64,000 bases of DNA from Caballeronia sp. Lep1P3 (GTDB lineage: Bacteria; Pseudomonadota; Gammaproteobacteria; Burkholderiales; Burkholderiaceae), in assembly GCF_022879595.1 (NCBI RefSeq), contig NZ_CP084266.1, forward strand, positions 1,116,001 to 1,180,000. Direction: 5' to 3'. How positions within the stretch are numbered: the stretch's first letter is position 1; every line of letters starts with the position of its first letter. Below are positions 30,454-38,893 of the stretch, piece by piece. The notes below the pieces were generated by a model that was not told the DNA's origin, searched no databases, and saw only the letters and a program-made list of their open reading frames with translations. A program made the translations under genes and the position numbers.

Positions 30454-30870
30454 GCGAGATTCCTGTGCGAATGATGTTTTATATGGTGGTGAGAAGCACC
30501 GGTCCGGGGTGCTTCGCCTGGCTGCAACATGAAGGCTGCGTATATCGCGCCCCGCGACGATGCAACGCAAAGGCGCTCGGAATGTATCACGCTATCTCGA
30601 AAATCGACAGTGCATGGAGCCTTGCTTTGCAGGACTTTCGGAAATTGTTTGGACGAATAAACGAACCCTGTGTCGCGCGCCGGCAATAAGTGCCGAGTCC
30701 GGCTCGTATGTCCGACTCAGTCGGTCAAAACGCCCATTACGCGAAAACCGCGCTTCCAATGCCGCGTATAGCAGCGCGAATATTTTTTTGCGTATCGGCG
30801 AATGCAATACTGGGTCGCACGCGAAGCATCAAACGTCGCGATTCCTAACGCAGTCGCCGCTGGAGCGCAC
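30454..30870. other. Divergent intergenic region between rsbR and the NCS2 permease
   Basis: 417 bases without a convincing gene; short open frames here have no recognisable features. It must hold the promoters of both flanking genes and is AT-richer than its surroundings (GAATATTTTTTTGCG near 30778). A TATAAA at about 30478-30483 on the minus strand could be a -10 for rsbR, but no good -35 is visible. A stem-loop at 30493-30515 is listed separately. Confidence 0.6.
30493..30515 (-). promoter_or_regulatory. Stem-loop in the upstream region of rsbR
   Basis: Perfect 8-base inverted repeat GAAGCACC (30493-30500) and GGTGCTTC (30508-30515) with a 7-base GC-rich loop, 40-62 bases upstream of the rsbR start. 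No T-run follows in either direction, so it is not an ordinary terminator. Confidence 0.6.
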
Positions 30871-32250
30871 ATGAGCCAAACGATTCATCCCGTCGACGAA
30901 GTGCTGCCTTTCGGTCAGATGCTCGCGGTCGGCATTCAGCACGTACTCGTCATGTATGCGGGCGCAATCGCGGTGCCACTCATCATCGGCGCGGCGCTCA
31001 AGCTGCCAAAGGAGCAGGTCGCGTTTCTCATCAGCTCGGACCTCTTCGCATGCGGTGTCGTCACGCTCGTGCAATGCATCGGCGTATGGAAGTTCGGCAT
31101 ACGGCTGCCCGTCATCATGGGCGTGAGCTTCGCGCCCGTCGGTCCGATGGTCGCGATGGCCACATCCGGCGCGGGGCTGCCCGCGATCTTCGGCGCGACC
31201 ATCGCGGCGGGCGTCTTTGCCGTTGCGATTGCGCCGTTCTTCGGCCGTCTCATGCGCTTTTTTCCGCCGATCGTGACCGGCACGATCATTCTCACCATCG
31301 GCATGACGCTCTTTCCGGTGGCGATCTACTGGGCGGGCGGCGGGCGCGGCTCGGCGAATTTCGGCGATCCGAGGAATCTCGTGGTCGCGGCTGTCGTTCT
31401 GCTCGTGATCCTTCTCATCAACAAGTACGTGAAGGGCTTTCTCGCGAACATCTCGGTGCTGCTCGGCATGGCGATAGGGTTTGCCATCGCGCTGCCGCTC
31501 GGCTTCATCGACTTCTCGGGCATCGGCCGCGCCGCATGGTTCGCGCCCGTGCGCCCGTTTGCGTTCGGCATGCCGACGTTCGATTTCGCGGCGATTGCAT
31601 CGCTTTGTCTCGTGATGATCGTCATCATGGTGGAATCGCTCGGCATGTTCCTCGCGCTCGGCGATCTGGCGAAGCGTCCGGTCTCACGCGCCGACGCGAC
31701 GCGCGGCTTGCGCACCGATGGCCTCGGCACGGTGATCGGCGGCATCTTCAACACGTTCCCGCATTCGTCGTTCTCGCAGAACATTGGGCTTGTCGGCATC
31801 ACGGGCGTGAAAAGCCGCTGGGTCGTGGCCGTGTCGGGCGTCATATTGATGCTGCTCGGACTCTTGCCGAAGCTCTCGAATCTGATCGCGTCGATACCGG
31901 TGGTCGTGCTGGGCGGCGCGGGCATCGCGATGTTCGGCATGGTCGCGGCAACGGGCGTGAAGATTCTCGGCAAGGTCGATTTCGACAGCAAGAACAACTT
32001 GCTCATCGTCGCGATCAGTCTTGGCGTGGGCGTCATTCCGCTGACCGCGCCCACTTTCTTCGCGCATATGCCCGCGTGGACCGGGCCGCTGACACATAGC
32101 GGCATCACGCTCACGGCGATTCTGGCCATTGCGTTGAACGCGCTTTTCAATCGCGGACAAACGACGGATGAAGTGGAGCGCGAGCTTGCGGCGGACATGC
32201 CATTGAGCCTGCACCCGGGCGACGATGGGGGCGCACGCGCGCGGGACTGA
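30871..32250 (+). CDS. NCS2-family xanthine/uric-acid-type purine permease
   Basis: 459 residues, 12-14 transmembrane segments, nucleobase-cation symporter-2 family. The family signature is visible as SQNIGLVGITGVKSR (residues about 304-318), and the substrate-binding helix carries VMIVIMVESLGMFLALGDL. The N-terminus PFGQMLAVGIQHVLVMYAGA is typical of xanthine/urate permeases, with the conserved QH pair. It imports oxidised purines with protons. The start at ATG 30871 (after CTGGAGCGCAC) fits the family; an upstream in-frame ATG at 30802 adds 23 unconserved residues. Purine specificity is inferred from family pattern. It is divergent from the stressosome operon and followed 22 bases later by a hydrolase gene. 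Confidence 0.92.
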   Translation: MSQTIHPVDEVLPFGQMLAVGIQHVLVMYAGAIAVPLIIGAALKLPKEQVAFLISSDLFACGVVTLVQCIGVWKFGIRLPVIMGVSFAPVGPMVAMATSGAGLPAIFGATIAAGVFAVAIAPFFGRLMRFFPPIVTGTIILTIGMTLFPVAIYWAGGGRGSANFGDPRNLVVAAVVLLVILLINKYVKGFLANISVLLGMAIGFAIALPLGFIDFSGIGRAAWFAPVRPFAFGMPTFDFAAIASLCLVMIVIMVESLGMFLALGDLAKRPVSRADATRGLRTDGLGTVIGGIFNTFPHSSFSQNIGLVGITGVKSRWVVAVSGVILMLLGLLPKLSNLIASIPVVVLGGAGIAMFGMVAATGVKILGKVDFDSKNNLLIVAISLGVGVIPLTAPTFFAHMPAWTGPLTHSGITLTAILAIALNALFNRGQTTDEVERELAADMPLSLHPGDDGGARARD

Positions 32251-32272
32251 ACCGCGCGCTTATCATGCGGCT

Positions 32273-33130
32273 ATGACGACATCATCGCCGCCATTCATGA
32301 TTCAAGCATTCTGGATTCTTCTAGCAGGCATCGCGCTGGCTTATGGTTTTGCCGTCGCCGCGCTCTACTGGATGCAGGGGCGCCTCGTCTATCCGCTCGA
32401 AAATCTGTCCGGCATCGTCGATGCCGCGCTCGACGATCACACCGAACGCATCGTCGTGACGACACAAGACGGGCTCGATCTCGTCGCGCGCTATAGAGCG
32501 CCGCCCGATGATAAAGCGCCTACCGTGCTGCTCTTTCACGGCAATGGCGAAGACCTCACGCAGCGCGCGCATATCGCGCATGAGTTGATCGAAGCGGGCT
32601 TTGGCGTATTGCTTGCCGAATATCGCGGTTATGGCGGCAACCCGGGCAAGCCGCACGAAGCGGGCCTCTATGCCGATGCGCGCGCCGCTTACGCCTATGC
32701 CGCCGCGCGTTCGCAGTCGATCGTGCTGCACGGCTATTCGCTCGGCTCCGGCGTGGCCACGCAGCTTGCAAGCGAATCGCGCATCGATGCATTGATGCTC
32801 GAAGCGCCGTTCACGAGCATCGTCGATGTGGCGGCCGTGCGATTCAAGCTGTTTCCCGTGCGCTATCTGGCAAAGGACCGCTATGACAATCTCTCCAAGA
32901 TCGCATCGATCAGCGCGCCGATTTTCATCTATGGCGGCAAGCGGGATCTCGTCATTCCACCCGCGCATTTTCAACGTCTATTCGATGCCGCGCGAGGCGA
33001 AAAGCATCTGGCGCTGATAGAAGGCGCGGATCATCTCGACGTCTGGGAGAAAGGCGGACGCGCGCACGTCATGCAATTTTTGGCGACGCTCGACACGCGC
33101 GGCAAGCAAAAACTTCACGACGCAACCTGA
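32273..33130 (+). CDS. Membrane-anchored alpha/beta hydrolase (BEM46/ABHD13 type)
   Basis: 285 residues. An N-terminal transmembrane helix (IQAFWILLAGIALAYGFAVA) anchors a serine hydrolase domain. Catalytic elements: oxyanion loop LFHGNGED, nucleophile elbow HGYSLGSG (Ser), acid in GGKRDLVIP (Asp), and His in EGADHLDVW. The pattern HGNxE...YRGYGGNxGxP matches the BEM46/ABHD13 group, whose substrates are unknown. It begins 22 bases after the permease stop and may be cotranscribed with it. The next gene encodes a phasin, but a gap of 138 bases makes a functional link uncertain. Confidence 0.88.
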   Translation: MTTSSPPFMIQAFWILLAGIALAYGFAVAALYWMQGRLVYPLENLSGIVDAALDDHTERIVVTTQDGLDLVARYRAPPDDKAPTVLLFHGNGEDLTQRAHIAHELIEAGFGVLLAEYRGYGGNPGKPHEAGLYADARAAYAYAAARSQSIVLHGYSLGSGVATQLASESRIDALMLEAPFTSIVDVAAVRFKLFPVRYLAKDRYDNLSKIASISAPIFIYGGKRDLVIPPAHFQRLFDAARGEKHLALIEGADHLDVWEKGGRAHVMQFLATLDTRGKQKLHDAT

Positions 33131-33268
33131 CCGACCGTGCTCGAAAAGTTCCGGCTGCAATTGGGAACCGCCGCACGCGCGCTTCGTCTCAAAGACTCGT
33201 GCGGCGCGGGTTTCAGCGCCATTGCTTCTTTACCGATTGTCTTTGGACTCTTACAAGAGGAGCGGTCA

Positions 33269-33874
33269 ATGTTCCAGTATCCGGGTTTTAGCGCTTACCA
33301 GATTCCTTCGATCGCGCGTGCCAATCTTCAGGCGTTTCTCAATGCAAGCGACCGTCTTGCCAGCGGCATGCAGGCGCTTGCCGAATTGAACGTGCAAACG
33401 GTGCGCAAGGTCCTCGAGGAAAGCAATTCGCTTCTGCATGGCGGCGACGAAACGGGCGCAGGCGACGTGCTCGCCTGGCAGTCCGTGATGTTCGCGCAGC
33501 TTCCGCAGAAAGCGGCTTCTTACGGGCAGCATGTGCTGTCCATCATCACGTCGACGGAAGCGGACATCATCGGCGAAGTGCGCAGCCAGTACGAGCGTAA
33601 CGGCATCTCGCTCAAGGGCTTTGCCGATGCAGGCACAAACGAAGCGCAACAAACAGCGCACGAAGCCGCGCAGGAAGCCACGCAAGAGACGAGTCTCGTC
33701 GTGACGAACCTCGCGGAAACCGCAAGCGAAGCGGCACAGCAGACGAGCGGCGTCATTCTGGACGCGAGCGGCCAGATCGCGAACGAGTCGAGCAGCGCGG
33801 CGAAACAACCAGGCGAAGCCGCCGAAAACGCGACCGCGAAGGCTGCGCGCGCATCGTCGCGACGCCCCGTCTGA
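33269..33874 (+). CDS. Phasin-family protein
   Basis: 201 residues. The N-terminal two thirds has the phasin pattern (IARANLQAFLNASDRLASGM, then ELNVQTVRKVLEESN, then LLHGGDETGAGDVLAWQ), an amphipathic helical surface protein of polyhydroxyalkanoate granules. The C-terminal 75 residues are rich in Ala, Glu, Gln, Thr and Ser and likely disordered or coiled, ending ASSRRPV. A strong GAGGAG lies six bases upstream of ATG 33269. It is followed directly by a terminator, so it is monocistronic. Several phasin paralogues are normal in Burkholderia. No PHA synthase lies in the window. Confidence 0.9.
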   Translation: MFQYPGFSAYQIPSIARANLQAFLNASDRLASGMQALAELNVQTVRKVLEESNSLLHGGDETGAGDVLAWQSVMFAQLPQKAASYGQHVLSIITSTEADIIGEVRSQYERNGISLKGFADAGTNEAQQTAHEAAQEATQETSLVVTNLAETASEAAQQTSGVILDASGQIANESSSAAKQPGEAAENATAKAARASSRRPV

Positions 33875-33885
33875 CGCACTCGCGC

Positions 33886-33912
33886 AAAGCGTCACTCGGC
33901 TGACGCTTTTTT
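33886..33912 (+). terminator. Rho-independent terminator after the phasin gene
   Basis: AAAGCGTCA (33886-33894) pairs perfectly with TGACGCTTT (33901-33909) around CTCGGC, followed by a run of T to 33912. It overlaps the last codons of the convergent exonuclease III gene. Confidence 0.88.
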
Positions 33913-34695
33913 CCGTGCGCGCGGTTCCTTCAACACGACCCACGTGGGCGCATGGTCGCTCGCGTGCGGTTCGCCGCGCACCCATTTGTCGACGCCTGCA
34001 TCCTGTAGCCGCGACGCAAGGTCCTTGCTCAGCAGAAGGTGATCGATGCGAAGCCCGGAATTCGTCTGCCAATGCTGGCGAAAATAATCCCAGAACGTAT
34101 AGATGCGTTCGTTCCCATAGTGCTTGCGCAACGCATCGGTCCAGCCTTGCGCGAGCAGCCTGGCATAGGCCGCACGGCTTTCGGGCTGAAGCAGCGCGTC
34201 CTTGAGCCATGAGCGCGGGTTATAGATGTCTTCGTCGGTCGGCACGACGTTATAGTCGCCCGCGAGCACGACCGGATGCCCGCTCTTGAGCAAGCTCGCC
34301 GCGTGCGCGTTGAAGCGCTCGAACCACGCGAGCTTGTAATCGAATTTCGGCCCCGGCTGCGGATTGCCGTTAGGAAGGTAAAGACAGCCGACCAGAATGC
34401 CATGCACGGCCGCTTCGATATAACGGCTATGCGTGTCGTCTTCGCCACCCGGCAAACCCCGGCGGCTCAGAATGGGTTGCGTGTCCTTCGCCAGAATCGC
34501 GACGCCGTTCCACGATGCTTGCCCATGCCATAGCGCGCCATAGCCCGCGTTTTCGATCGCCGCGGCAGGAAATTGCGCGTCCGTCGCCTTGAGTTCCTGC
34601 AAGCACACGATATCGGGCGCTTCGCGCTCGAGCCACGTAATCAGCGCGTCGATACGCGAGCGGATGCCGTTGATATTGAAAGTCGCGATCTTCAT
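33892..34695 (-). CDS. xthA: Exodeoxyribonuclease III
   Basis: 267 residues, the normal length. It cuts DNA at abasic sites and degrades 3' ends during base-excision repair. Family motifs: MKIATFNINGIRSR (metal-binding Asn), LQELKATD (Glu), YLPNGNP, LAGDYNVVPTDEDI (Asp-Asn pair), and the terminal GLRIDHLLLS and SDHAPTWV (catalytic Asp-His). The start at MKIATFN, 24 bases inside a longer frame, is the family N-terminus. Its 3' end overlaps the terminator of the convergent phasin gene. Not part of an obvious operon. Confidence 0.95.
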   Translation of the reverse strand: MKIATFNINGIRSRIDALITWLEREAPDIVCLQELKATDAQFPAAAIENAGYGALWHGQASWNGVAILAKDTQPILSRRGLPGGEDDTHSRYIEAAVHGILVGCLYLPNGNPQPGPKFDYKLAWFERFNAHAASLLKSGHPVVLAGDYNVVPTDEDIYNPRSWLKDALLQPESRAAYARLLAQGWTDALRKHYGNERIYTFWDYFRQHWQTNSGLRIDHLLLSKDLASRLQDAGVDKWVRGEPHASDHAPTWVVLKEPRARKKASAE

Positions 34696-34795
34696 CGGGC
34701 GTGAGGGTTCCGGTGTCATCGATGTTGCACGCCATGCACGATGCGTGCCGCCACGCGATAATCTGCGGCATTCACTTCATAGGCATTCCGCTTAC

Positions 34796-36022
34796 ATGTC
34801 CGCATCCGCCCCGCCGCAGCCGGATGGTTCCGCGCACTGGCAGCGCAATCTGTACGTCTGCGTGTTCGGCTCGTTCACCACCATCATGGCGATGACGTTG
34901 CTGCTGCCCTTTCTGCCGCTTTACGTGCAACAGCTCGGCGCGAAATCTGTGGATGCCGCCGTGCAATGGTCAGGCGTCGCTTTCGGCGCGACATTCCTTG
35001 CGGCCGGTCTCGTCGCCCCGCTTTGGGGCCGGCTCGCGGATCGCTATGGCAGGAAACCCATACTCATCCGCGCGAGCCTCGGCATGGCGATCACGATGTC
35101 GCTGCTCGGCGTCGTGCAGACGGTCTGGCAACTGGTGGCGATGCGTTTTCTCGCGGGGCTGGTCGGCGGCTATGCGAGCGGCGCCATCGTGATGATCGCG
35201 ACGCAGACGCCCAGGCATCGAACGGCATGGGCGCTCGGCACGCACGCCGCCGGCATGATGGCGGGCAATCTCGTCGGCCCCCTCGCAGGCGGCGTGCTGC
35301 CGGGGCTGATCGGCATTCGTGCGACGTTCTTTCTCGCGGGCGGCCTGATTTTCTGCTCGTTCATCATGACGACGCTTCTCGTCAAGGAAGAGCGTCGCGC
35401 GCCTTCTCATGCAAAAGGCACACGAAGCGGCGGCTGGCGCGACGTGCCGGCGCTCACACCCGTCATCGCGATGCTCGCGAGCGCCATGCTCCTGATGTTC
35501 GCGAACATGTCGATCGAGCCGATCATCACCGTGTACGTTTCGCAGCTCGTCACGGATGAAAAGAGCGTGACGCTCGTCGCGGGCTTCGTGATGTCCGCCG
35601 CCGCGTTGGGCAGCGTGCTGGCAGCGCCGCGCGTCGGCAGACTCGCGGATCGCATCGGCGCGACGAAGGTGATCGTTGCATGTCTTGCGCTGTGCGGTGT
35701 TTTGCTGATTCCCCAGACGTTCGTGACGACGGGTACGCAGCTCGTCGCGCTGCGCTTCTTGATGGGCCTCGCGCTAGGCGGTCTCTTGCCCGCGATCACG
35801 AGCGTGGTGCGCCATAACGTGCCCGACAGCACGGCGGGCTATATCCTCGGCTATGCGACTTCCGCGCAATATGTCGGGCAGGTCGCGGGGCCGCTTGCGG
35901 GCGGCTTCATCGCGGCGCATTCGGGCATGCGTTCGGTCTTTGTGATGACGAGCGTCCTGATGTTCGCCGGTGCGGCGTTCAATGCGTGGGTTTTTCTGCG
36001 ACGCGCGCGCCCGGCTTCATGA
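34796..36022 (+). CDS. MFS multidrug efflux protein (MdtG-like)
   Basis: 408 residues, 12 predicted transmembrane helices of the DHA1 type. The loop 2-3 signature is GRLADRYGRKP, repeated in the second half as GRLADRIGATK, and helix 5 has the antiporter-like GNLVGPLAGG motif. The Met-rich helix 1 (FTTIMAMTLLLPFLPLYVQQ) resembles MdtG-type exporters of deoxycholate and fosfomycin. Substrate is inferred only at family level. It is divergent from xthA with about 100 bases between starts. Its stop overlaps the convergent ABC permease stop by 6 bases. Confidence 0.9.
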   Translation: MSASAPPQPDGSAHWQRNLYVCVFGSFTTIMAMTLLLPFLPLYVQQLGAKSVDAAVQWSGVAFGATFLAAGLVAPLWGRLADRYGRKPILIRASLGMAITMSLLGVVQTVWQLVAMRFLAGLVGGYASGAIVMIATQTPRHRTAWALGTHAAGMMAGNLVGPLAGGVLPGLIGIRATFFLAGGLIFCSFIMTTLLVKEERRAPSHAKGTRSGGWRDVPALTPVIAMLASAMLLMFANMSIEPIITVYVSQLVTDEKSVTLVAGFVMSAAALGSVLAAPRVGRLADRIGATKVIVACLALCGVLLIPQTFVTTGTQLVALRFLMGLALGGLLPAITSVVRHNVPDSTAGYILGYATSAQYVGQVAGPLAGGFIAAHSGMRSVFVMTSVLMFAGAAFNAWVFLRRARPAS

Positions 36023-36895
36023 CTGAACGCCCCAGCGCCGCACCGTCACGCGTTCGATGGTATCGAACACGAGATGTTCGACCGCAAGCCCGATGACGAT
36101 GACCGCTGCAAGCCCCGCGAACACGCGGTCGGTATAAAGCTCGTTGCGGTTCTGGAAGATGTACCAGCCAAGGCCGCCCTTGCCCGAACTCGCGCCGAAC
36201 ACGAGTTCCGCCGCAATCAGCGTGCGCCATGCAAAAGCCCACCCCACGCGCAAGCCGGCAAGAATGGAAGGCAACGCCGCAGGCACGAGAATCAGCACGA
36301 CGTGCCGCAAGCCTGTCAGCCCGTAATTGCGCCCTGTCATCTGCAAGGTGGAAGGCACCGCCTGAAATCCCGCATATGTGTTGAGCGCAAGCGGCCAAAG
36401 CACCGAATGCACCAGCACGAAAAGAAGACTGCCGGTGCCAAGCCCGAACCACAGCAGCGCAAGCGGCAAGAGCGCAATGGACGGCAGCGGATTGAACATC
36501 GCCGTGAGCATCGAAAGAATGTCGCGGCCGATGCGTGTCGACACTGCAAGCGAAGTCAGCGCGAATGCAAGCGCCGCGCCGAGCACGTAGCCGCGCAAGA
36601 GAACGGACATCGAGATCGCGACCTTCTCAATCAGTTCGCCCGAAACGATGCCTTGGACGAAAGCCATGCATGTCGCGCTAAAGGTCGGCAACAGCAGGTC
36701 GTTATCGACGAAACGGGCGGCCGCTTCCCAGATGGCGATCAATACGAATGCAACTAGCGTCTTGCGCAGCCACGCGCGGTCCGCCAGGCCTTTGCCGAGC
36801 GGCAAAGGCGCTTCGTGAGCGATGCCGTCGGGTTGCGAGGGAATGACTTCGAATTCGGGCCGCACGGGCGGCTCGATCAATTGCGGCGTGCTCAT
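36017..36895 (-). CDS. ABC importer permease (taurine/alkanesulfonate type)
   Basis: 292 residues, six transmembrane helices, binding-protein-dependent permease of the TauC/SsuC group. The cytoplasmic EAA motif is recognisable as RVGWAFAWRTLIAAELVFG. About 40 N-terminal residues precede the first helix (KTLVAFVLIAIWEAAARFV). It overlaps the ATPase stop-start by 4 bases, making coupled translation likely. With the binding protein, ATPase and dioxygenase on the same strand it forms a sulfur-compound uptake unit. Exact substrate is not readable. Confidence 0.92.
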   Translation of the reverse strand: MSTPQLIEPPVRPEFEVIPSQPDGIAHEAPLPLGKGLADRAWLRKTLVAFVLIAIWEAAARFVDNDLLLPTFSATCMAFVQGIVSGELIEKVAISMSVLLRGYVLGAALAFALTSLAVSTRIGRDILSMLTAMFNPLPSIALLPLALLWFGLGTGSLLFVLVHSVLWPLALNTYAGFQAVPSTLQMTGRNYGLTGLRHVVLILVPAALPSILAGLRVGWAFAWRTLIAAELVFGASSGKGGLGWYIFQNRNELYTDRVFAGLAAVIVIGLAVEHLVFDTIERVTVRRWGVQS

Positions 36896-37716
36896 CGCGC
36901 ATGTTCCTCTTCGAATAGCAGGCGATGAATACGCGCGACGCTTTGCTGAAAGTCGCCGCGTCCCACGCTTTCCTGCGAATACTGATGACTGTTCAATTCC
37001 GCGCGCACGCGCCCCGGATGCGGCGTCAAAAGCAGAATGCGATTGCCGACGATGAGCGCCTCTTCGATCGAATGCGTCACGAACAAAAGCGTGAAGCGCT
37101 CGTCGCTCCAAAGACGCAGCAACTCTTCCTGCATGCGGCGGCGCGTGAGCGCATCGAGCGCGGCGAAGGGTTCGTCCATCAACAAAACGCGCGGCTGCAT
37201 GGCAAGCGCACGCGCAATGGCAACGCGCTGCTTCATGCCGCCCGAAAGCGTGTGCGGATAAGCATCGGCAAAGCGCACAAGGCCGACCTTGTCGAGAGAA
37301 TGCAAGGCACGCTCGCGCGCCTCTGCACGGCTTAGCTTTCTCGCGACGCGCAGTGGAAAGGCGACGTTTTGTAGAACGGTCTTCCAGGGTGGAAGCTGAT
37401 CGAACTCCTGAAACACGACGATACGATCCGCGCCCGGCCCGCTCACGCGTTCGCCGTCTATTTCGATGCTGCCCGCAACGGGTTCGATAAAGCCGGCGAC
37501 TGCTTTGAGCAGAGTAGATTTGCCGCAGCCGGACGGCCCGAGCAGGACGAAGCGATCGGCGCCGTAGACATCGAAGCTCACGTCGTGCGTTGCGCGCACG
37601 AGGCGTTCCGGCGTGCGATATTCGAGCGTGACGTTACGCGCGCTCAACAACTTGCCGCTCGGCGCAAGGGCGTGGCCGTCTTCGGCTGGATAAAGCACAT
37701 GAGGGTTTGCAGCCAT
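36892..37716 (-). CDS. ABC importer ATPase (TauB/SsuB type)
   Basis: 274 residues. Walker A GPSGCGKSTLLK, Q-loop VFQEFDQLPPW, signature LSGGMKQRVAIARAL, Walker B RVLLMDEPFAALD, and H-loop FVTHSIEEAL. This is the taurine/sulfonate/nitrate subgroup. ATG 37716 starts MAANPHVLYPAEDGH; the open frame extends 20 codons further without family resemblance. The gene follows the binding protein after 120 bases and overlaps the permease start by 4 bases. Confidence 0.94.
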   Translation of the reverse strand: MAANPHVLYPAEDGHALAPSGKLLSARNVTLEYRTPERLVRATHDVSFDVYGADRFVLLGPSGCGKSTLLKAVAGFIEPVAGSIEIDGERVSGPGADRIVVFQEFDQLPPWKTVLQNVAFPLRVARKLSRAEARERALHSLDKVGLVRFADAYPHTLSGGMKQRVAIARALAMQPRVLLMDEPFAALDALTRRRMQEELLRLWSDERFTLLFVTHSIEEALIVGNRILLLTPHPGRVRAELNSHQYSQESVGRGDFQQSVARIHRLLFEEEHAR

Positions 37717-37836
37717 GATTGTCTTGCCCGAATGCAAACCAAGAAGATACCGGGGCGCGCGGCGCGGACTAAACAATGATTGCGAATAACCAATGCAGGA
37801 TCGCGGATAAGCGCGTCGTGCGGCTTCTATGCCCTT

Positions 37837-38856
37837 TTAGCTGCCGTCTCGCGTGGCGGGATCGCTAAAGAAATAGTCTTGCCAGGACTTAGGCTCGTTC
37901 TTGATGACGCCCACGCGATGCATGAATTGCGCAAGCGCAAAGGTGTTCTGCGGCGCAATCTTGAACTGCACCGAAGGGTCCTTGATGACCTTGATGAGCA
38001 GATTGCGGTCGAGCTTGGCCTGATTCACGCGCAAGTAGATATCCGCAGCCGCTTCGGGATGCTGCGTGACGAAGCGTGCAGCATCGGCGAGGCCATCGAC
38101 GAATGCGCGGTACGTCTTTGGATTGTTGTCGCGAAACTTCTCCGTCGCGTAAAGCACGGTTGCGGAACTCGGGCCGCCGAGCACGTCGTAGGAGTTCAAC
38201 ACGACATGTGCTTTGGGATTGCCCGCTAATTCCTGCTGCTGAAAAGGCGGATTGCCGAAGTGCGCGTTGATCTCCGTGCCGCCCGCGATGATGGCCGCAG
38301 CGGCATCCGGATGCGGCATCGCTTGAGTGAGTTTGTCGAGGCGATCGTATTGCTTGTCACCCCAAGTCCTGGCAGCCGCGTATTGCAGAATGCGCGCCTG
38401 CACCGACACGCCGACCGCCGGCACCGCAATGCGGTCCTTGTCCGTGAAGTCCGCAATGGTCTTCACGCGCGGGTCATTCGATACGAGGTAATACGGCAAA
38501 TTGCCAAGCGACGCCACGCCCTTTACGTTCTGACGTCCATGCGTGCGATCCCAGATGGTCAGCAATGGCCCCACGCCCGCAGCGGCGATATCGACCGAGC
38601 CGGAAAGCAGCGCATCGTTGATGCTCGCGCCGCCGGAGAGCTTCGCCCAATCCACCTTGATGTCGATGCCCTGCTTCTTGCCTTCCTGTTCGATGAACTT
38701 CTGGTCGCGCGCCACGTTGAGCAGCAGATAGACCACGCCATATTGTTCGGCAATGCGCAGCGTGCCCTCTGCATACGCGCTGCATGTGCTCCCAAGCGAC
38801 AGCACGAGTGCCGCCGCGAGCGCGCGCAGTGCGCCCTTCCGTTGTCGAACTTGCAT
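37837..38856 (-). CDS. ABC importer substrate-binding protein (SsuA/TauA/NrtA family)
   Basis: 339 residues. A Sec signal peptide (ALAAALVLSLGSTCSAYA, cleavage near AYA-EG) is followed by the periplasmic fold of the sulfonate/nitrate group: LRIAEQYGVVYLLLNVARDQ, then VDWAKLSGGASINDALLSGS with the VDIAAAGVGP ligand-loop pattern. It delivers the substrate to the permease encoded downstream. It follows the dioxygenase after 37 bases, so the set likely forms one transcript. Whether it binds taurine, alkanesulfonates or sulfate esters cannot be told. Confidence 0.92.
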   Translation of the reverse strand: MQVRQRKGALRALAAALVLSLGSTCSAYAEGTLRIAEQYGVVYLLLNVARDQKFIEQEGKKQGIDIKVDWAKLSGGASINDALLSGSVDIAAAGVGPLLTIWDRTHGRQNVKGVASLGNLPYYLVSNDPRVKTIADFTDKDRIAVPAVGVSVQARILQYAAARTWGDKQYDRLDKLTQAMPHPDAAAAIIAGGTEINAHFGNPPFQQQELAGNPKAHVVLNSYDVLGGPSSATVLYATEKFRDNNPKTYRAFVDGLADAARFVTQHPEAAADIYLRVNQAKLDRNLLIKVIKDPSVQFKIAPQNTFALAQFMHRVGVIKNEPKSWQDYFFSDPATRDGS

Positions 38857-38893
38857 TGAAACCCCGTATTCGAAGGACTATTTGTGCTGGCTG

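Noticed and set aside
26252..30474. Several long plus-strand frames opposite the stressosome operon
   Set aside because: All are antisense to genes with complete motifs; none has a ribosome-binding site or domain.
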